DNA from: Thalassobellus citreus
GTDB lineage: Bacteria > Bacteroidota > Bacteroidia > Flavobacteriales > Flavobacteriaceae
Assembly: GCF_044385915.1 (NCBI RefSeq)
Contig: NZ_JBISCC010000117.1
Location: 124,001 to 188,000 of the forward strand
Reading direction: 5' to 3'
DNA: 64,000 nt
Part shown: piece by piece, positions 35,906 through 44,008 of the stretch
How positions within the stretch are numbered: position 1 is the stretch's first letter
How the letters are laid out: the number at the start of each line of letters is the position of its first letter
Program-made: the position numbers and the translations under genes
Notes under the pieces: generated by a model
Told to the model about the DNA's origin: nothing
The model's database searches: none
The model's input: the letters and a program-made list of their open reading frames with translations, nothing else

Positions 35906-36952
35906 TTATCGTTTACTCAAAACCTCTTTAGCATGTGCCAATAAATCTTCGTCGCGTTCTAAAAGCTCTGGCTTATCTTTATTGCGAGACACATTAACAG
36001 TAAGTGCGTTAATTTTTTTAGTAAGCTTATCGGTATCTAAAGCACTAATTTCTTCTTTTAACTCTAAGCGTTTAAACAACGGATGCGCGCCTAAAATTTG
36101 TTTATTGGTGTTATAGTGTTCCAACTCATTATAAGCCATTTTATTAGCTATATAATTACCTGTAACCGTATCGGCAATAGCTTTACTTTCAGCAGGACCT
36201 AATAACTCATGTAGTTTAGGCTGGTTTTCTTTAAAAGTCTCGTAAGTGGTAATTAAATCGTTAACCACAATTTTTAAAACATCAGGGCAATTAGGTTCGC
36301 TTAAAAACGGAAACTGATCGCGTAACTTAATACTAGCCTTAACCTCTTGCGGTAACTCGTTTATTTTAGTAGTAACTAATTGCTCACGCGCTTTAAGTAA
36401 ATTACCAACAGCTAAAACATTAGCATCTTCAATTGCTTTAATATAGAAACGTTGTATTTCGGCATCTAAATCGGCTTTTTTTCCTTTAGGTTTTTCAACT
36501 CCTAATTTTCTCAACAACGCTTTACGTTCGGCATTACCAGGTAAGCCACTAGAAAAGTTAGGAATAGGAGCAGGGTTTAGTTGGTTTAACAACGAATACT
36601 CTGGCAGCGCAATAGCAGCTTTAACCAAATCTACCAAATCGGCTTCAGGGTTTACCAATAACAATTTATCTTCAGCAGTTAATAAATCTATAACTTCTAC
36701 TTCTTCAACCACTTCAGGAGTAGCAACCACAGCATTTTGTGTATGCATTTTTAAAATACGCTCTGGCATACCCACAGCTTTAGCAAGCTCGTAACAAACC
36801 TTGTCTATGTTTTTCTGAGTATTAGGAAAACGAGAAAACGCATTTTGTAACGCTTTGTTTTTTTGCGGTAATTTATTGTATAAATTTTTACCACCAACTA
36901 AGGTGCGGTCATGTTTTAAGTACTGTTCTACTTGTTTTAAAAAGTCGCTCAT
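35906..36952 (-). CDS. Unknown phage protein before the terminase
   Basis: A 348-aa protein (MSDFLKQVEQYLKHDRTLVG), first gene behind late promoter P3. Mostly helical and acidic, with NAERKALLRKLGVEKPKGKK in the middle. Not recognised. Being first in the terminase block, it may be a packaging factor or virion protein. Confidence 0.55.
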   Translation of the reverse strand: MSDFLKQVEQYLKHDRTLVGGKNLYNKLPQKNKALQNAFSRFPNTQKNIDKVCYELAKAVGMPERILKMHTQNAVVATPEVVEEVEVIDLLTAEDKLLLVNPEADLVDLVKAAIALPEYSLLNQLNPAPIPNFSSGLPGNAERKALLRKLGVEKPKGKKADLDAEIQRFYIKAIEDANVLAVGNLLKAREQLVTTKINELPQEVKASIKLRDQFPFLSEPNCPDVLKIVVNDLITTYETFKENQPKLHELLGPAESKAIADTVTGNYIANKMAYNELEHYNTNKQILGAHPLFKRLELKEEISALDTDKLTKKINALTVNVSRNKDKPELLERDEDLLAHAKEVLSKR

Positions 36953-36985
36953 AGCTAAAAGTTTAATGTTGTAATTATTAGAATA

Positions 36986-37021
36986 CTAATGTAATTACTC
37001 TTAAACCCCATAAAAAGGACA
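36986..37021 (-). promoter_or_regulatory. Phage late promoter P3
   Basis: Read leftward: TGTCCTTTT (37013-37021), 19 bp, TACATTAG (36986-36993); the -7 box is the most divergent of the five. The ATG is 34 bp downstream at 36952. The 324-bp gap up to 37276 also holds repeat R1 and a terminator. Confidence 0.65.
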
Positions 37022-37058
37022 CACTAAGCCCGTTTTAATTATATAGCTTTCGCGGAAG

Positions 37059-37196
37059 AAAAAATAAACAGAAATAAACGACCCCGAAAAGTGGGTTTTA
37101 ATTCGTGCGGTTGAACTGAACCGCTGAAACACCAATAAACATAAGGGTTTGTTCCGCACGAATTGATTGTGCGGTTTTGTGCGTTCCGCACGAATT
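37059..37196. repeat. 138-bp direct repeat R1
   Basis: Matches 38163-38300 with only two mismatches seen. Inside are AATTCGTGCGG and two copies of its inverse CCGCACGAATT, so alternative hairpins are possible. It lies in noncoding DNA between the terminator at 37205 and P3; a related GTATTCGTGCGGAA string occurs at 52141-52154. Confidence 0.85.
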
Positions 37197-37204
37197 AAAC
37201 TAAA

Positions 37205-37236
37205 AAACCACCTATTAACGTCTTAATAGGTGGTTT
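37205..37236 (-). terminator. Terminator hairpin after the DUF551-like gene
   Basis: AAACCACCTATTAA (37205-37218), loop CGTC, TTAATAGGTGGTTT (37223-37236), a perfect 14-bp stem. Read leftward it ends in TTTTTTAG. Separates the small-gene block from the terminase block. Confidence 0.8.
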
Positions 37237-37276
37237 CGTGAAAAAAATATACTCAGGTTTACGATCTGAATATAAT

Positions 37277-37528
37277 TTAAGTATCATAAGGACTATTAAC
37301 ATCATCAGCAAAATGAGTTATTTCATAAGGCTTTTGTAGAAACCAATTAGATTTTATATCAGCTTCAAACCAACATTCGTTTTTAACATCCCAACGACAA
37401 GTTTCTATAACACCTCCTTGAGGCGCTTCGGGGTTACAAGAAAAAACGATACAACTTATATAAGGCGGATTAAAACCACTGTATGTTTCAGGTTTCCTGT
37501 CTTCTATTTTAGTCCAATTTAATTTCAT
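37277..37528 (-). CDS. Small DUF551-like protein
   Basis: An 83-aa Trp-rich protein beginning MKLNWTKIEDRKPETYSGFN and ending KPYEITHFADDVNSPYD. The WTKIEDRKPE start and EITHF end resemble DUF551 proteins, small phage-associated proteins of unknown role. A TATATTTA box lies 4 bp before the ATG, so the mRNA may be nearly leaderless. Confidence 0.6.
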   Translation of the reverse strand: MKLNWTKIEDRKPETYSGFNPPYISCIVFSCNPEAPQGGVIETCRWDVKNECWFEADIKSNWFLQKPYEITHFADDVNSPYDT

Positions 37529-37540
37529 ACCCTAAATATA

Positions 37541-37789
37541 TTAATTTCTACATTTATCTACTAACGGTAAACCGTGTAGTTTGGTAAAAAACTTGGTAAG
37601 CTCGAAATGCGTATGCATTAAATTGGTACGCTGTTCTTTGTAATCAGCTTCTTCGGTTAACAAAAAAGCATAAAACAAATCGTTAATACGCTCTCTGTAA
37701 TCTTTGGCTTGTAAATAACATAGCAGTTCGTTTAATACGGCTAATGCTTGTTCTTTTTGATCTTGTAACTCTTCGCTGTTTTTCGGCAT
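37541..37789 (-). CDS. Small helical protein under leader A
   Basis: From the ATG at 37789 an 82-aa helical protein (MPKNSEELQDQKEQALAVLN). The longer frame from 37810 starts inside the leader hairpin and is less likely. Not recognised. Its first codons ATGCCGAAAAACA are complementary to leader element 2 at 37821-37832. Confidence 0.6.
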   Translation of the reverse strand: MPKNSEELQDQKEQALAVLNELLCYLQAKDYRERINDLFYAFLLTEEADYKEQRTNLMHTHFELTKFFTKLHGLPLVDKCRN

Positions 37790-37970
37790 AACTTTGAAAT
37801 TTAAAAACACCTACACGAGCTGCCGAAAAACAACGAAACGAAGTAATTGAGTAGGCTTCCCCAAACTCTCTCATGTAGGATATATTAATAAAAATGTTTT
37901 TTGAAATCATAGTTTCAAGGTTTTTCGGCACTACAAATATAACAAAAAAACCAATACGTAAATGTATTTG
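37777..37970 (-). promoter_or_regulatory. Structured leader A: operator, promoter and start-codon-pairing element
   Basis: Leftward order: CAAATACATTTACGTATTGG (37951-37970, near-palindrome); -7 box TATATTTG (37934-37941); element 1 TGCCGAAAAACC (37919-37930); hairpin arms CTCATGTAGG/CCTACACGAG (37870-37879, 37810-37819); element 2 TGTTTTTCGGCA (37821-37832); element 3 TGCCGAAAAACA within the start codon (37777-37788). Same layout as leader B at 26641-26839, with the complementary elements changed in step. Confidence 0.65.
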
Positions 37971-38010
37971 TTAATAGTTTTAGGCGCAATGGTAGGTTTG
38001 TATGAAATAA

Positions 38011-38148
38011 TTAATCACGGTTTTTTTTAGAAAATAATTCTCTAAACTTTGTATCAGCAATACAAGGTTCAGAATGATGCCACGACATATATATCGCTTC
38101 TAATTCTTCATCAGACAAATCAATTATAATAGTTTCTCCTGGTTTCAT
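38011..38148 (-). CDS. 45-aa acidic protein
   Basis: From the ATG at 38148 (MKPGETIIIDLSDEELEAIY), 45 aa, preceded at 5 bp by a TATTTTTG -7 box. The longer frame up to 38295 runs through repeat R2 and is probably not coding. Function unknown. Confidence 0.45.
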   Translation of the reverse strand: MKPGETIIIDLSDEELEAIYMSWHHSEPCIADTKFRELFSKKNRD

Positions 38149-38162
38149 ACTCAAAAATACAA

Positions 38163-38300
38163 AAAAAATAAACAGAAATAAACGACCCCGAAAAGTGGGT
38201 TTTAATTCGTGCGGTTGAACTGAACCCCTGAAACACCAATAAACATAAGGGTTTATTCCGCACGAATTGATTGTGCGGTTTTGTGCGTTCCGCACGAATT
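38163..38300. repeat. 138-bp direct repeat R2
   Basis: Second copy of the element at 37059-37196. R2 ends at the stop codon of the 76-aa gene and lies immediately upstream of the 45-aa gene. The two copies flank the 0.97-kb small-gene block (37,197-38,162), so recombination between them would delete or duplicate it. Confidence 0.85.
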
Positions 38301-38530
38301 TAATCTATTTTCTCTAAATCTAATCGAATACATCCGTATTCCTTATTTACTAAGCAATCTATGAGTTGTTTTTCAGGCACTTTAAACCTATCACCATTAA
38401 TAACGATACAATCAGACCCTAAAGCCTTTAAAATAGTTTTGTAACCCATCCTAATACTATAAGAAACAATTGTTTTAGTAACGGAGCCTTCATGGTACTC
38501 TTGATAATCTGTTAAATCAAACATATACAC
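38300..38530 (-). CDS. 76-aa protein of unknown function
   Basis: MYMFDLTDYQEYHEGSVTKT, a small mixed alpha/beta protein with SDCIVINGDRFKVPEKQLID. It may start at the second Met (38524). Not recognised. Its stop overlaps the end of repeat R2. Confidence 0.45.
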   Translation of the reverse strand: MYMFDLTDYQEYHEGSVTKTIVSYSIRMGYKTILKALGSDCIVINGDRFKVPEKQLIDCLVNKEYGCIRLDLEKID

Positions 38531-38539
38531 TTAATTCTT

Positions 38540-38701
38540 TTAAAAAGTTTTAGAAAAATAACCACCAACACGAGACCAACTCTTATCAATAACGTTTCGC
38601 TTCCTATACGATTGAGTAAAGTTACTTCCGTACAAATCAAAAGCAGACAAAAAACCTTTAAAAAAGGATGAGTTTAATTTATTATTTAATACGTTTCTCA
38701 T
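38540..38701 (-). CDS. 53-aa protein of unknown function
   Basis: From the ATG at 38701 (MRNVLNNKLNSSFFKGFLSA). The frame opens earlier, at 38755, but that start lies inside the terminator stem. A perfect -7 box TAAATTTG (38705-38712) is only 3 bp before the ATG, pointing to a very short or absent 5' leader. Confidence 0.4.
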   Translation of the reverse strand: MRNVLNNKLNSSFFKGFLSAFDLYGSNFTQSYRKRNVIDKSWSRVGGYFSKTF

Positions 38702-38718
38702 ACCCAAATTTACAAAAA

Positions 38719-38749
38719 AAAATCCCGATTCATTACAAATCGGGATTTT
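38719..38749 (-). terminator. Strong terminator after the tail-tube gene
   Basis: AATCGGGATTTT (38738-38749) pairs with AAAATCCCGATT (38719-38730) over 12 bp, loop of 7; read leftward it runs into nine T. Ends transcription of the protease-capsid-tube block started at P4. Confidence 0.88.
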
Positions 38750-38788
38750 CATCAACTAAACTAAATAAAATAACAAAAACTCACCTTA

Positions 38789-39610
38789 TTATGTTCTACT
38801 TCGTTCTACAAATACGTGGTCGCCTCCAGCTACTTCAACAGCTTCAACAGTTAATGTTGCACCGCTTAAAGCATCCCAATCTACCGCGCCCGCTAATAAG
38901 AAATTAGCGTTACTAGCTTCAATAGTTGCAGGGTTTGTACCACCACTACCTATTAAAGTGTACATACCACCTGTTGTAGCGTTTATAATATCGGTAATAA
39001 TAGTAGCACCTGTATTGTCTACTAATTGATATTCACCGCTTCCTGGTGTAGCATCTACCGTTACAGCATCGGCAGCTATTACATTAGCGGTAGCCTTGGT
39101 AAACGTACCATAATAACGCTTAGGTAATAAAGCTGTTTTACTAAATTGCTGAAATTTAAGCAACCAACCTGTGCCGTCATTATTATTAGTTCCTTCTGGT
39201 ATTAAGGTTAACGGTGCCGCACAACTACCATACACTCTATAGAAAGCATCAGGATCTCCGCATGCGCCAATTTTTTGAGCCACAATAACGCTTTTATTTA
39301 AAGCGTTTTGTATTAAATTCTCGATAACCTTATCACTACCTGGGTAATAATACTCAGGAAGACTAGACATCGAAATATTATCTTCTTCTCCTTCACCTGT
39401 CCCTGGTAAACTCGTTTTACTAGATGTAACTTGCAATTCAGTTACATACTTGTTAGGTTTCATTATATAATTCCCTACGGTATCCACGCTAAATGGCACT
39501 GAAGAAGGGAATGTTAAAATATCACTTAAAAAAAGGATGACAATCTGAAAATTTTTACTTTCAGCTGCTCCAGAGCCTTTTTGCACTAAAGATGGGTTTG
39601 TCCAACTCAT
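38789..39610 (-). CDS. Major tail tube protein (putative) with C-terminal decoration domain
   Basis: A 273-aa protein. Residues 1 to about 190 (MSWTNPSLVQKGSGAAESKN; SSLPEYYYPGSDKVIENLIQ; LPKRYYGTF) resemble the tail-tube proteins of Bacteroidota siphoviruses. Residues about 195-273 (GEYQLVDNTGATIITDIINA, TIEASNANFLLAG, GATLTVEAVEV, HVFVERSRT) are a beta-rich module homologous to the end of the adjacent capsid protein. Follows the capsid gene directly and is ended by a strong terminator. Confidence 0.65.
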   Translation of the reverse strand: MSWTNPSLVQKGSGAAESKNFQIVILFLSDILTFPSSVPFSVDTVGNYIMKPNKYVTELQVTSSKTSLPGTGEGEEDNISMSSLPEYYYPGSDKVIENLIQNALNKSVIVAQKIGACGDPDAFYRVYGSCAAPLTLIPEGTNNNDGTGWLLKFQQFSKTALLPKRYYGTFTKATANVIAADAVTVDATPGSGEYQLVDNTGATIITDIINATTGGMYTLIGSGGTNPATIEASNANFLLAGAVDWDALSGATLTVEAVEVAGGDHVFVERSRT

Positions 39611-39677
39611 GATTATATGTTTTAAAAATTAAACAAAAACCAGAGCCTTTACGTTAATAAAGGCCCTAGTATTTTTA

Positions 39678-41873
39678 TTATCTAGAAACTTCAACAAATT
39701 TGCTTCCGTTATACTTAACCGTCAGTCTAGCACCTACACTTGCAGTAAACGTAGCACTTAATAAGAAGTTACCACCGCTTGCAATAGTGGTGCTATTAGT
39801 AGCACTACCACCTTCAATAGTGTATTCTTCATCTACCACAGCGTTTGCTATATTAGTTATTGCTGTAGGTGCTGTATTATCTTGCGTTACAAACCAAGTA
39901 CCATTTGCAGCATCGGCAGTTGTAGCATCAGCAGCTAACGTAACTTTTGTTTCTAAGCTTACTTCGGCAGCAACAGTTCTGGAATACTCTATAAATTTAC
40001 CGTTAGAATGCGATAAAATTAATTTATCACCTTTAGCCATGGTAAAGTTTGCTCCTGTAGCTAAAATAATATTAGCGTTATTAGCAATTGTTGGCGCATT
40101 TGTAGCATCGTCGCAATATAAATACACGTACGATACATCTGTAGCATCATCAAAATTAGTGATAGTTTGAGCACTTGTATTGTTACCTCCAATACGTAAA
40201 GCGTGATGCTCTGCTAAACTTGGCGTAACATCGTTAACTGCAATTGGCACATACGTATCTGTTAATAACGGCACGTTATTAGAGAAGAAAATTTGATTTT
40301 CATAAGTCACTTCGGCATCAGGATCTACATTAGCACCAAATGCTTTTACAAACGGACCTAATTTATAATCGCCTACACCTATAATTCCTCTACGCTCAAG
40401 GTCTTCACCTAATTTTAAAGACGAATCTTCACCAATTTTATCAACCATAATACCTAGGTTGTTATCGGTTGTTAAGTAAAAGAAACCTGTTCCTTCTAAT
40501 TGCGGACGAATATCGAATTCAATATTTGTCATACCCTCAATATGCTGAGAATCTTTCTTATAGTCTTGAATGGTGCCTTTTTCGGCTTCGCGACCATCAA
40601 CATACCAACGATGTACTTCTTTACCTAACGACAGTTTTAAACCTGGCGTGCTTCTAAAATCTAAAGGCAATTGTTCTTGACATACTTGTGTTAAAACACT
40701 ATACGTATTAGCAGGTGTTAAAACAGGTGTATCAAACGCTTTATACGTTTTATCTCTATGCGTATCAATAAATTTCAATAAACCAGACATAGCATTTATA
40801 AAGCTTCCTGCTTTTCCTGGTTGTAAAGTTGGATCTGATTTCACACCTTTGAACAATGAAATTTTATCTTCTTTTCTTACCTGCTTAAATATTTCGTTTA
40901 ACAAGTATTTAGCAAATCCCATTTTAAAAGGCGTAGACCCTTCGTTAAAGAATTGATTCATCCAACTTTTTTCAAGTTGTTTCATTTGTGTAATCGTGAA
41001 GAATACATCAATTTGCTTGTCGTAAATTTTATTTATAACAGGCACAAAACGTTGATTGTTTTTAGGTAAAAACTCCGTTTTTAAAGCTTGTGTAATTTCG
41101 CCAGTTACAATACTTGCAAACACATACTGATCTTGAATATTACTAACAATACTCCAATGCGCAGGTAAATCGTAACCATCCATAAACAAACTAAAAATTT
41201 CGCTTCCATTACGTCTAGAGTAAGCGCCTAAATCTTCGTTTATTTTATCAATATTTACTTTGTTATTCCAATCGGTTGCCCCTTTTGGCATAACACCTTG
41301 GTTTAATGCGTCTATAAGGTTTTTGTTCCAAGGACGCGCTTCTACACTATCATACGATTGTCCAGAAGCAAATAAATGCGTTGCACTATGTTTCACGGCT
41401 TTTGTGTTATTTGGGTTAAAATCAATTACGGCTTCCGGAACATCTGGTTCTGGTTCGTCTTTAAGTTTCGCTAAATCGGCAGCCTGCTGCTCGTTGGTTT
41501 TTTTAGCTACTTTTAACTGACTAATTGCTGCTTGTAATGTTGCTAACACAGATTTATCATCTGTTGTAGGAACTTCTGCAGCTGGTTCGTCGTCAACATC
41601 TGTTCCTGCCGATGGCGCAGGCTTAATATCTAAAGCTGCTAATTCTGCTTTTAAAGTGTCAAAATCTTTTGAAGCAGCACCTATATACTCATTGTTGTAA
41701 TAAGCAACAAAAGCTTCAGCAAAAGACTCTTCTCCTTCTTTTGATGCGTAGCCTATAGCTTTGTTTAACTTTTCCATTTTTTCCGCCGAAAAGTCTAGCG
41801 GTTCCTTTGCATCTGGGTCAAACCCCATAAAAGCCGCAATAGCCGCTAAATGCTTTAAAAACAATTTTTTCAT
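39678..41873 (-). CDS. Major capsid protein with scaffold-like N-terminus and two C-terminal domains
   Basis: 731 aa. Residues 1 to about 150 are acidic and coiled-coil-like, as in scaffold (delta) domains removed by the head protease. The middle (about 170-560; MKQLEKSWMNQFFNEGSTPF, KLSLGKEVHRWYVDGREAEK, LGIMVDKIGEDSSLKLGEDL) is the capsid core. The last 170 residues hold two related modules ending in GKFIEYSRT and SKFVEVSR, homologous to the end of the tail-tube protein. Size and position after an S49 protease support a capsid call. Confidence 0.78.
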   Translation of the reverse strand: MKKLFLKHLAAIAAFMGFDPDAKEPLDFSAEKMEKLNKAIGYASKEGEESFAEAFVAYYNNEYIGAASKDFDTLKAELAALDIKPAPSAGTDVDDEPAAEVPTTDDKSVLATLQAAISQLKVAKKTNEQQAADLAKLKDEPEPDVPEAVIDFNPNNTKAVKHSATHLFASGQSYDSVEARPWNKNLIDALNQGVMPKGATDWNNKVNIDKINEDLGAYSRRNGSEIFSLFMDGYDLPAHWSIVSNIQDQYVFASIVTGEITQALKTEFLPKNNQRFVPVINKIYDKQIDVFFTITQMKQLEKSWMNQFFNEGSTPFKMGFAKYLLNEIFKQVRKEDKISLFKGVKSDPTLQPGKAGSFINAMSGLLKFIDTHRDKTYKAFDTPVLTPANTYSVLTQVCQEQLPLDFRSTPGLKLSLGKEVHRWYVDGREAEKGTIQDYKKDSQHIEGMTNIEFDIRPQLEGTGFFYLTTDNNLGIMVDKIGEDSSLKLGEDLERRGIIGVGDYKLGPFVKAFGANVDPDAEVTYENQIFFSNNVPLLTDTYVPIAVNDVTPSLAEHHALRIGGNNTSAQTITNFDDATDVSYVYLYCDDATNAPTIANNANIILATGANFTMAKGDKLILSHSNGKFIEYSRTVAAEVSLETKVTLAADATTADAANGTWFVTQDNTAPTAITNIANAVVDEEYTIEGGSATNSTTIASGGNFLLSATFTASVGARLTVKYNGSKFVEVSR

Positions 41874-41895
41874 TGTGTTCGTTTTAAATTAATAA

Positions 41896-42777
41896 TTAAC
41901 TATTTGTGGATATAAAAGATCTTGCATCGGCAAGGAACTTAAGTTGGTCTACGGCATATTCAATATTACCTATGGCGTCTATCATGCCAATATCTAAAGC
42001 TTCATCAGCATAAAACATTTTACCAGTCAATACACCTGGCACATCTTTTAAATTAGGTCTCGCTGCTTTAAAGGCTTCTTGAAATTTTAATGCTAATGGG
42101 TCCAGGTATTCCGCACGTATTAATTCGTACTTACCTTCAAGAGCGAGTTTAAAGGCTTTGTTTTTATCTTCGCTTAAACTAGACTCTATAATATGCTCTA
42201 CAATGCCGTATTCTTCAAGCATTTTCTTTTGGTTGTACAGGGTTAACATTACGCCTAAACTACCAACCATGGCGCTCGTGTTATTTTCGGCAATCATTAA
42301 ATCGGTTCCCGAATTTTTCCAAAGGTTTGCGCTTGCACAGGTATCAAATAAAGAAACAACAGGTTTTTTTTTGTTTTTTAAGAAGTCTAAATAAGGCGGT
42401 ACACTACTTACGGTACCACCTCCAGAATCGTCGTGCCATATCTGACCAATAAAACGTGGGTCGTTATCGAAGTTTTTAGCCATAGCAACCAGCTCATCGC
42501 TTCCCCAATTAAACCAACCACCGTATTTATACATGCCACCAATACAGCGCACAATACCAATACTACCTTCTGGTACATCTTGTTGCGATACATCTATAAC
42601 ATTTCCATCGGTATCAATAACTTCTCTAACAAAAGAAGCTTCTTGATCTTTAGGACTTATTAATGAAACGGGTTTTACTGATTTGTCTATAGAAGATTCT
42701 AAATAGCGTAAAGCAACATGCGGAGATAATAACCACATTCCTTTTTCTATTTCGTGCTTATAAGCGTTTTGATTCAT
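41896..42777 (-). CDS. S49-family head maturation protease
   Basis: A 293-aa serine protease of the SppA/S49, ClpP-fold class: WHDDSGGGTVSSVPPYLDFL forms the oxyanion region, DTCASANLW carries the catalytic Ser, and the later GKMFYADEALDIGMIDAIG is the typical end of the fold. It should process the capsid and scaffold during prohead maturation. First gene behind P4, 22 bp before the capsid gene. Confidence 0.83.
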   Translation of the reverse strand: MNQNAYKHEIEKGMWLLSPHVALRYLESSIDKSVKPVSLISPKDQEASFVREVIDTDGNVIDVSQQDVPEGSIGIVRCIGGMYKYGGWFNWGSDELVAMAKNFDNDPRFIGQIWHDDSGGGTVSSVPPYLDFLKNKKKPVVSLFDTCASANLWKNSGTDLMIAENNTSAMVGSLGVMLTLYNQKKMLEEYGIVEHIIESSLSEDKNKAFKLALEGKYELIRAEYLDPLALKFQEAFKAARPNLKDVPGVLTGKMFYADEALDIGMIDAIGNIEYAVDQLKFLADARSFISTNS

Positions 42778-42805
42778 TACATACCGTTAATAGGAATTAA
42801 TAAAT

Positions 42806-42841
42806 CAATAATACAATGAGAAGACACTTCTTAAAAGGACA
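42806..42841 (-). promoter_or_regulatory. Phage late promoter P4
   Basis: Read leftward: TGTCCTTTT (42833-42841), 19 bp, TATTATTG (42806-42813); ATG 29 bp downstream at 42777. Drives the head protease, capsid and tail-tube genes up to the terminator at 38719. Confidence 0.75.
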
Positions 42842-42963
42842 TGTTATTTTGAGTAAAAAAAATAAGCCGATGAAAAAAAATGAAAAATGATGAATTTATG
42901 TGTTTTTCAGGAAGAAAAAAGAGGCGAAAACCACGATTTTACTCCCTAAATTGTCCCAAAAAA

Positions 42964-43509
42964 CTATAAATACTTAGAAACCAGTTTGTTAGAGCGTTTT
43001 TTTTCTCTTTCGAACAGTTTTTCATAGTTTTGAAACGCCTTATCGTCACTAGCAAGGTTATATTTTTGTAAAAATTCAGTAATTGCTTTGTAGCGTTTTC
43101 CTTTTTTAAAGTCGTTACCAAAATGCGCACCATCAACATAAGAAACTAAACTTAAACGAAATAACGATTCAAACACATCTGTAATATCTTTAATTTCTTT
43201 TTCTGAAAAATTTACAAATCCAGATCTACAGTCTACTACTTTTTTATTTCGTCGTCTTATATTTTTACTAACTGCAATATAAAAAGTAATTCCCTCTTTT
43301 ACTTTTACAGGTTTATTGCTAGTTTCTAAACACTGCAAAATCATTTTAGAAAAAGGTCTGTTGTTTTTTATGTGTAACGCTTTCGCTTTAACGTTATTTG
43401 CAATAAGCTCAATTGGTGTATCTAGCTGCTCAGAAATAAACATGCATAAATGTTCGGGAAGCGGAAAGGGTATTATTTGAGATTTGTCGAGCGCCATATT
43501 GTTACTCAA
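42964..43509 (-). CDS. Unknown phage protein between lysis and head genes
   Basis: A 181-aa basic protein (MSNNMALDKSQIIPFPLPEH), unrecognised. It ends the run that begins at P5. Contains KNIRRRNKKVVDCRSGFVNF; a regulatory or nucleic-acid-binding role is possible but unproven. Confidence 0.5.
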   Translation of the reverse strand: MSNNMALDKSQIIPFPLPEHLCMFISEQLDTPIELIANNVKAKALHIKNNRPFSKMILQCLETSNKPVKVKEGITFYIAVSKNIRRRNKKVVDCRSGFVNFSEKEIKDITDVFESLFRLSLVSYVDGAHFGNDFKKGKRYKAITEFLQKYNLASDDKAFQNYEKLFEREKKRSNKLVSKYL

Positions 43510-43552
43510 ATATAAAACAATTTGTTAAATAATTAACAATAGGTTAAATAAA

Positions 43553-43915
43553 TTATTTCTTAATCCATTTGCCTAATCTGTTTTTTTGAGATTTAGTAAG
43601 TTTAGAATACTCTTTTTTACCTATAACACAACTATCTAATTTATACACAACTTCCTGTGTTGATGTTGGCTTTTGGGTTAATACTATATTTAAAGAATCG
43701 TTATGTTTAAACTTATTACCTTCAAGTTTTATCGAGGTATTATTTTCGTTAGTCGATTTATTAATAGCATTAGATATCGTTTTATTATTAAGTGTTTTCT
43801 CTGTACTTAACCAACTGTATTTATGACCGATTTTAGCGCCTATTGGTAAAAAAAATAACGCACATAAAATAATAACCAAAATTGTTCTCCAAGGTATTTT
43901 TTTTATAAAAGTCAT
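43553..43915 (-). CDS. Spanin-like membrane-anchored protein (putative)
   Basis: A 120-aa protein with one N-terminal membrane helix (ILVIILCALFFLPIGAKIG) and a hydrophilic outer part ending KSQKNRLGKWIKK. Located after the endolysin and holin candidates, it fits an inner-membrane spanin, though the sequence is not diagnostic. Confidence 0.5.
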   Translation of the reverse strand: MTFIKKIPWRTILVIILCALFFLPIGAKIGHKYSWLSTEKTLNNKTISNAINKSTNENNTSIKLEGNKFKHNDSLNIVLTQKPTSTQEVVYKLDSCVIGKKEYSKLTKSQKNRLGKWIKK

Positions 43916-43918
43916 AAT

Positions 43919-44002
43919 TTAAAACATTATTAAACAGGTTAAAAGCAATGCTATTGCCCAAAATATAAAAGCGTTTGTTTTGAAATTTTTGTCTAGGTTC
44001 AT
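43919..44002 (-). CDS. 27-aa single-span peptide in the lysis block
   Basis: ATG at 44002 gives MNLDKNFKTNAFIFWAIALL, then LTCLIMF and stop. One membrane helix with a short basic N-terminus, between endolysin and spanin-like genes with gaps of 3-6 bp. Could be a holin or antiholin peptide. Confidence 0.4.
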   Translation of the reverse strand: MNLDKNFKTNAFIFWAIALLLTCLIMF

Positions 44003-44008
44003 AATGAG

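Noticed and set aside
38011..38295. A 94-aa frame starting in repeat R2
   Set aside because: The first half is read from the noncoding repeat; a start at 38148 with its own -7 box is more likely.
42952..42958. TGTCCCA-like octamer near the middle of the prophage
   Set aside because: Single copy far from either attachment core, so not an integrase arm site.
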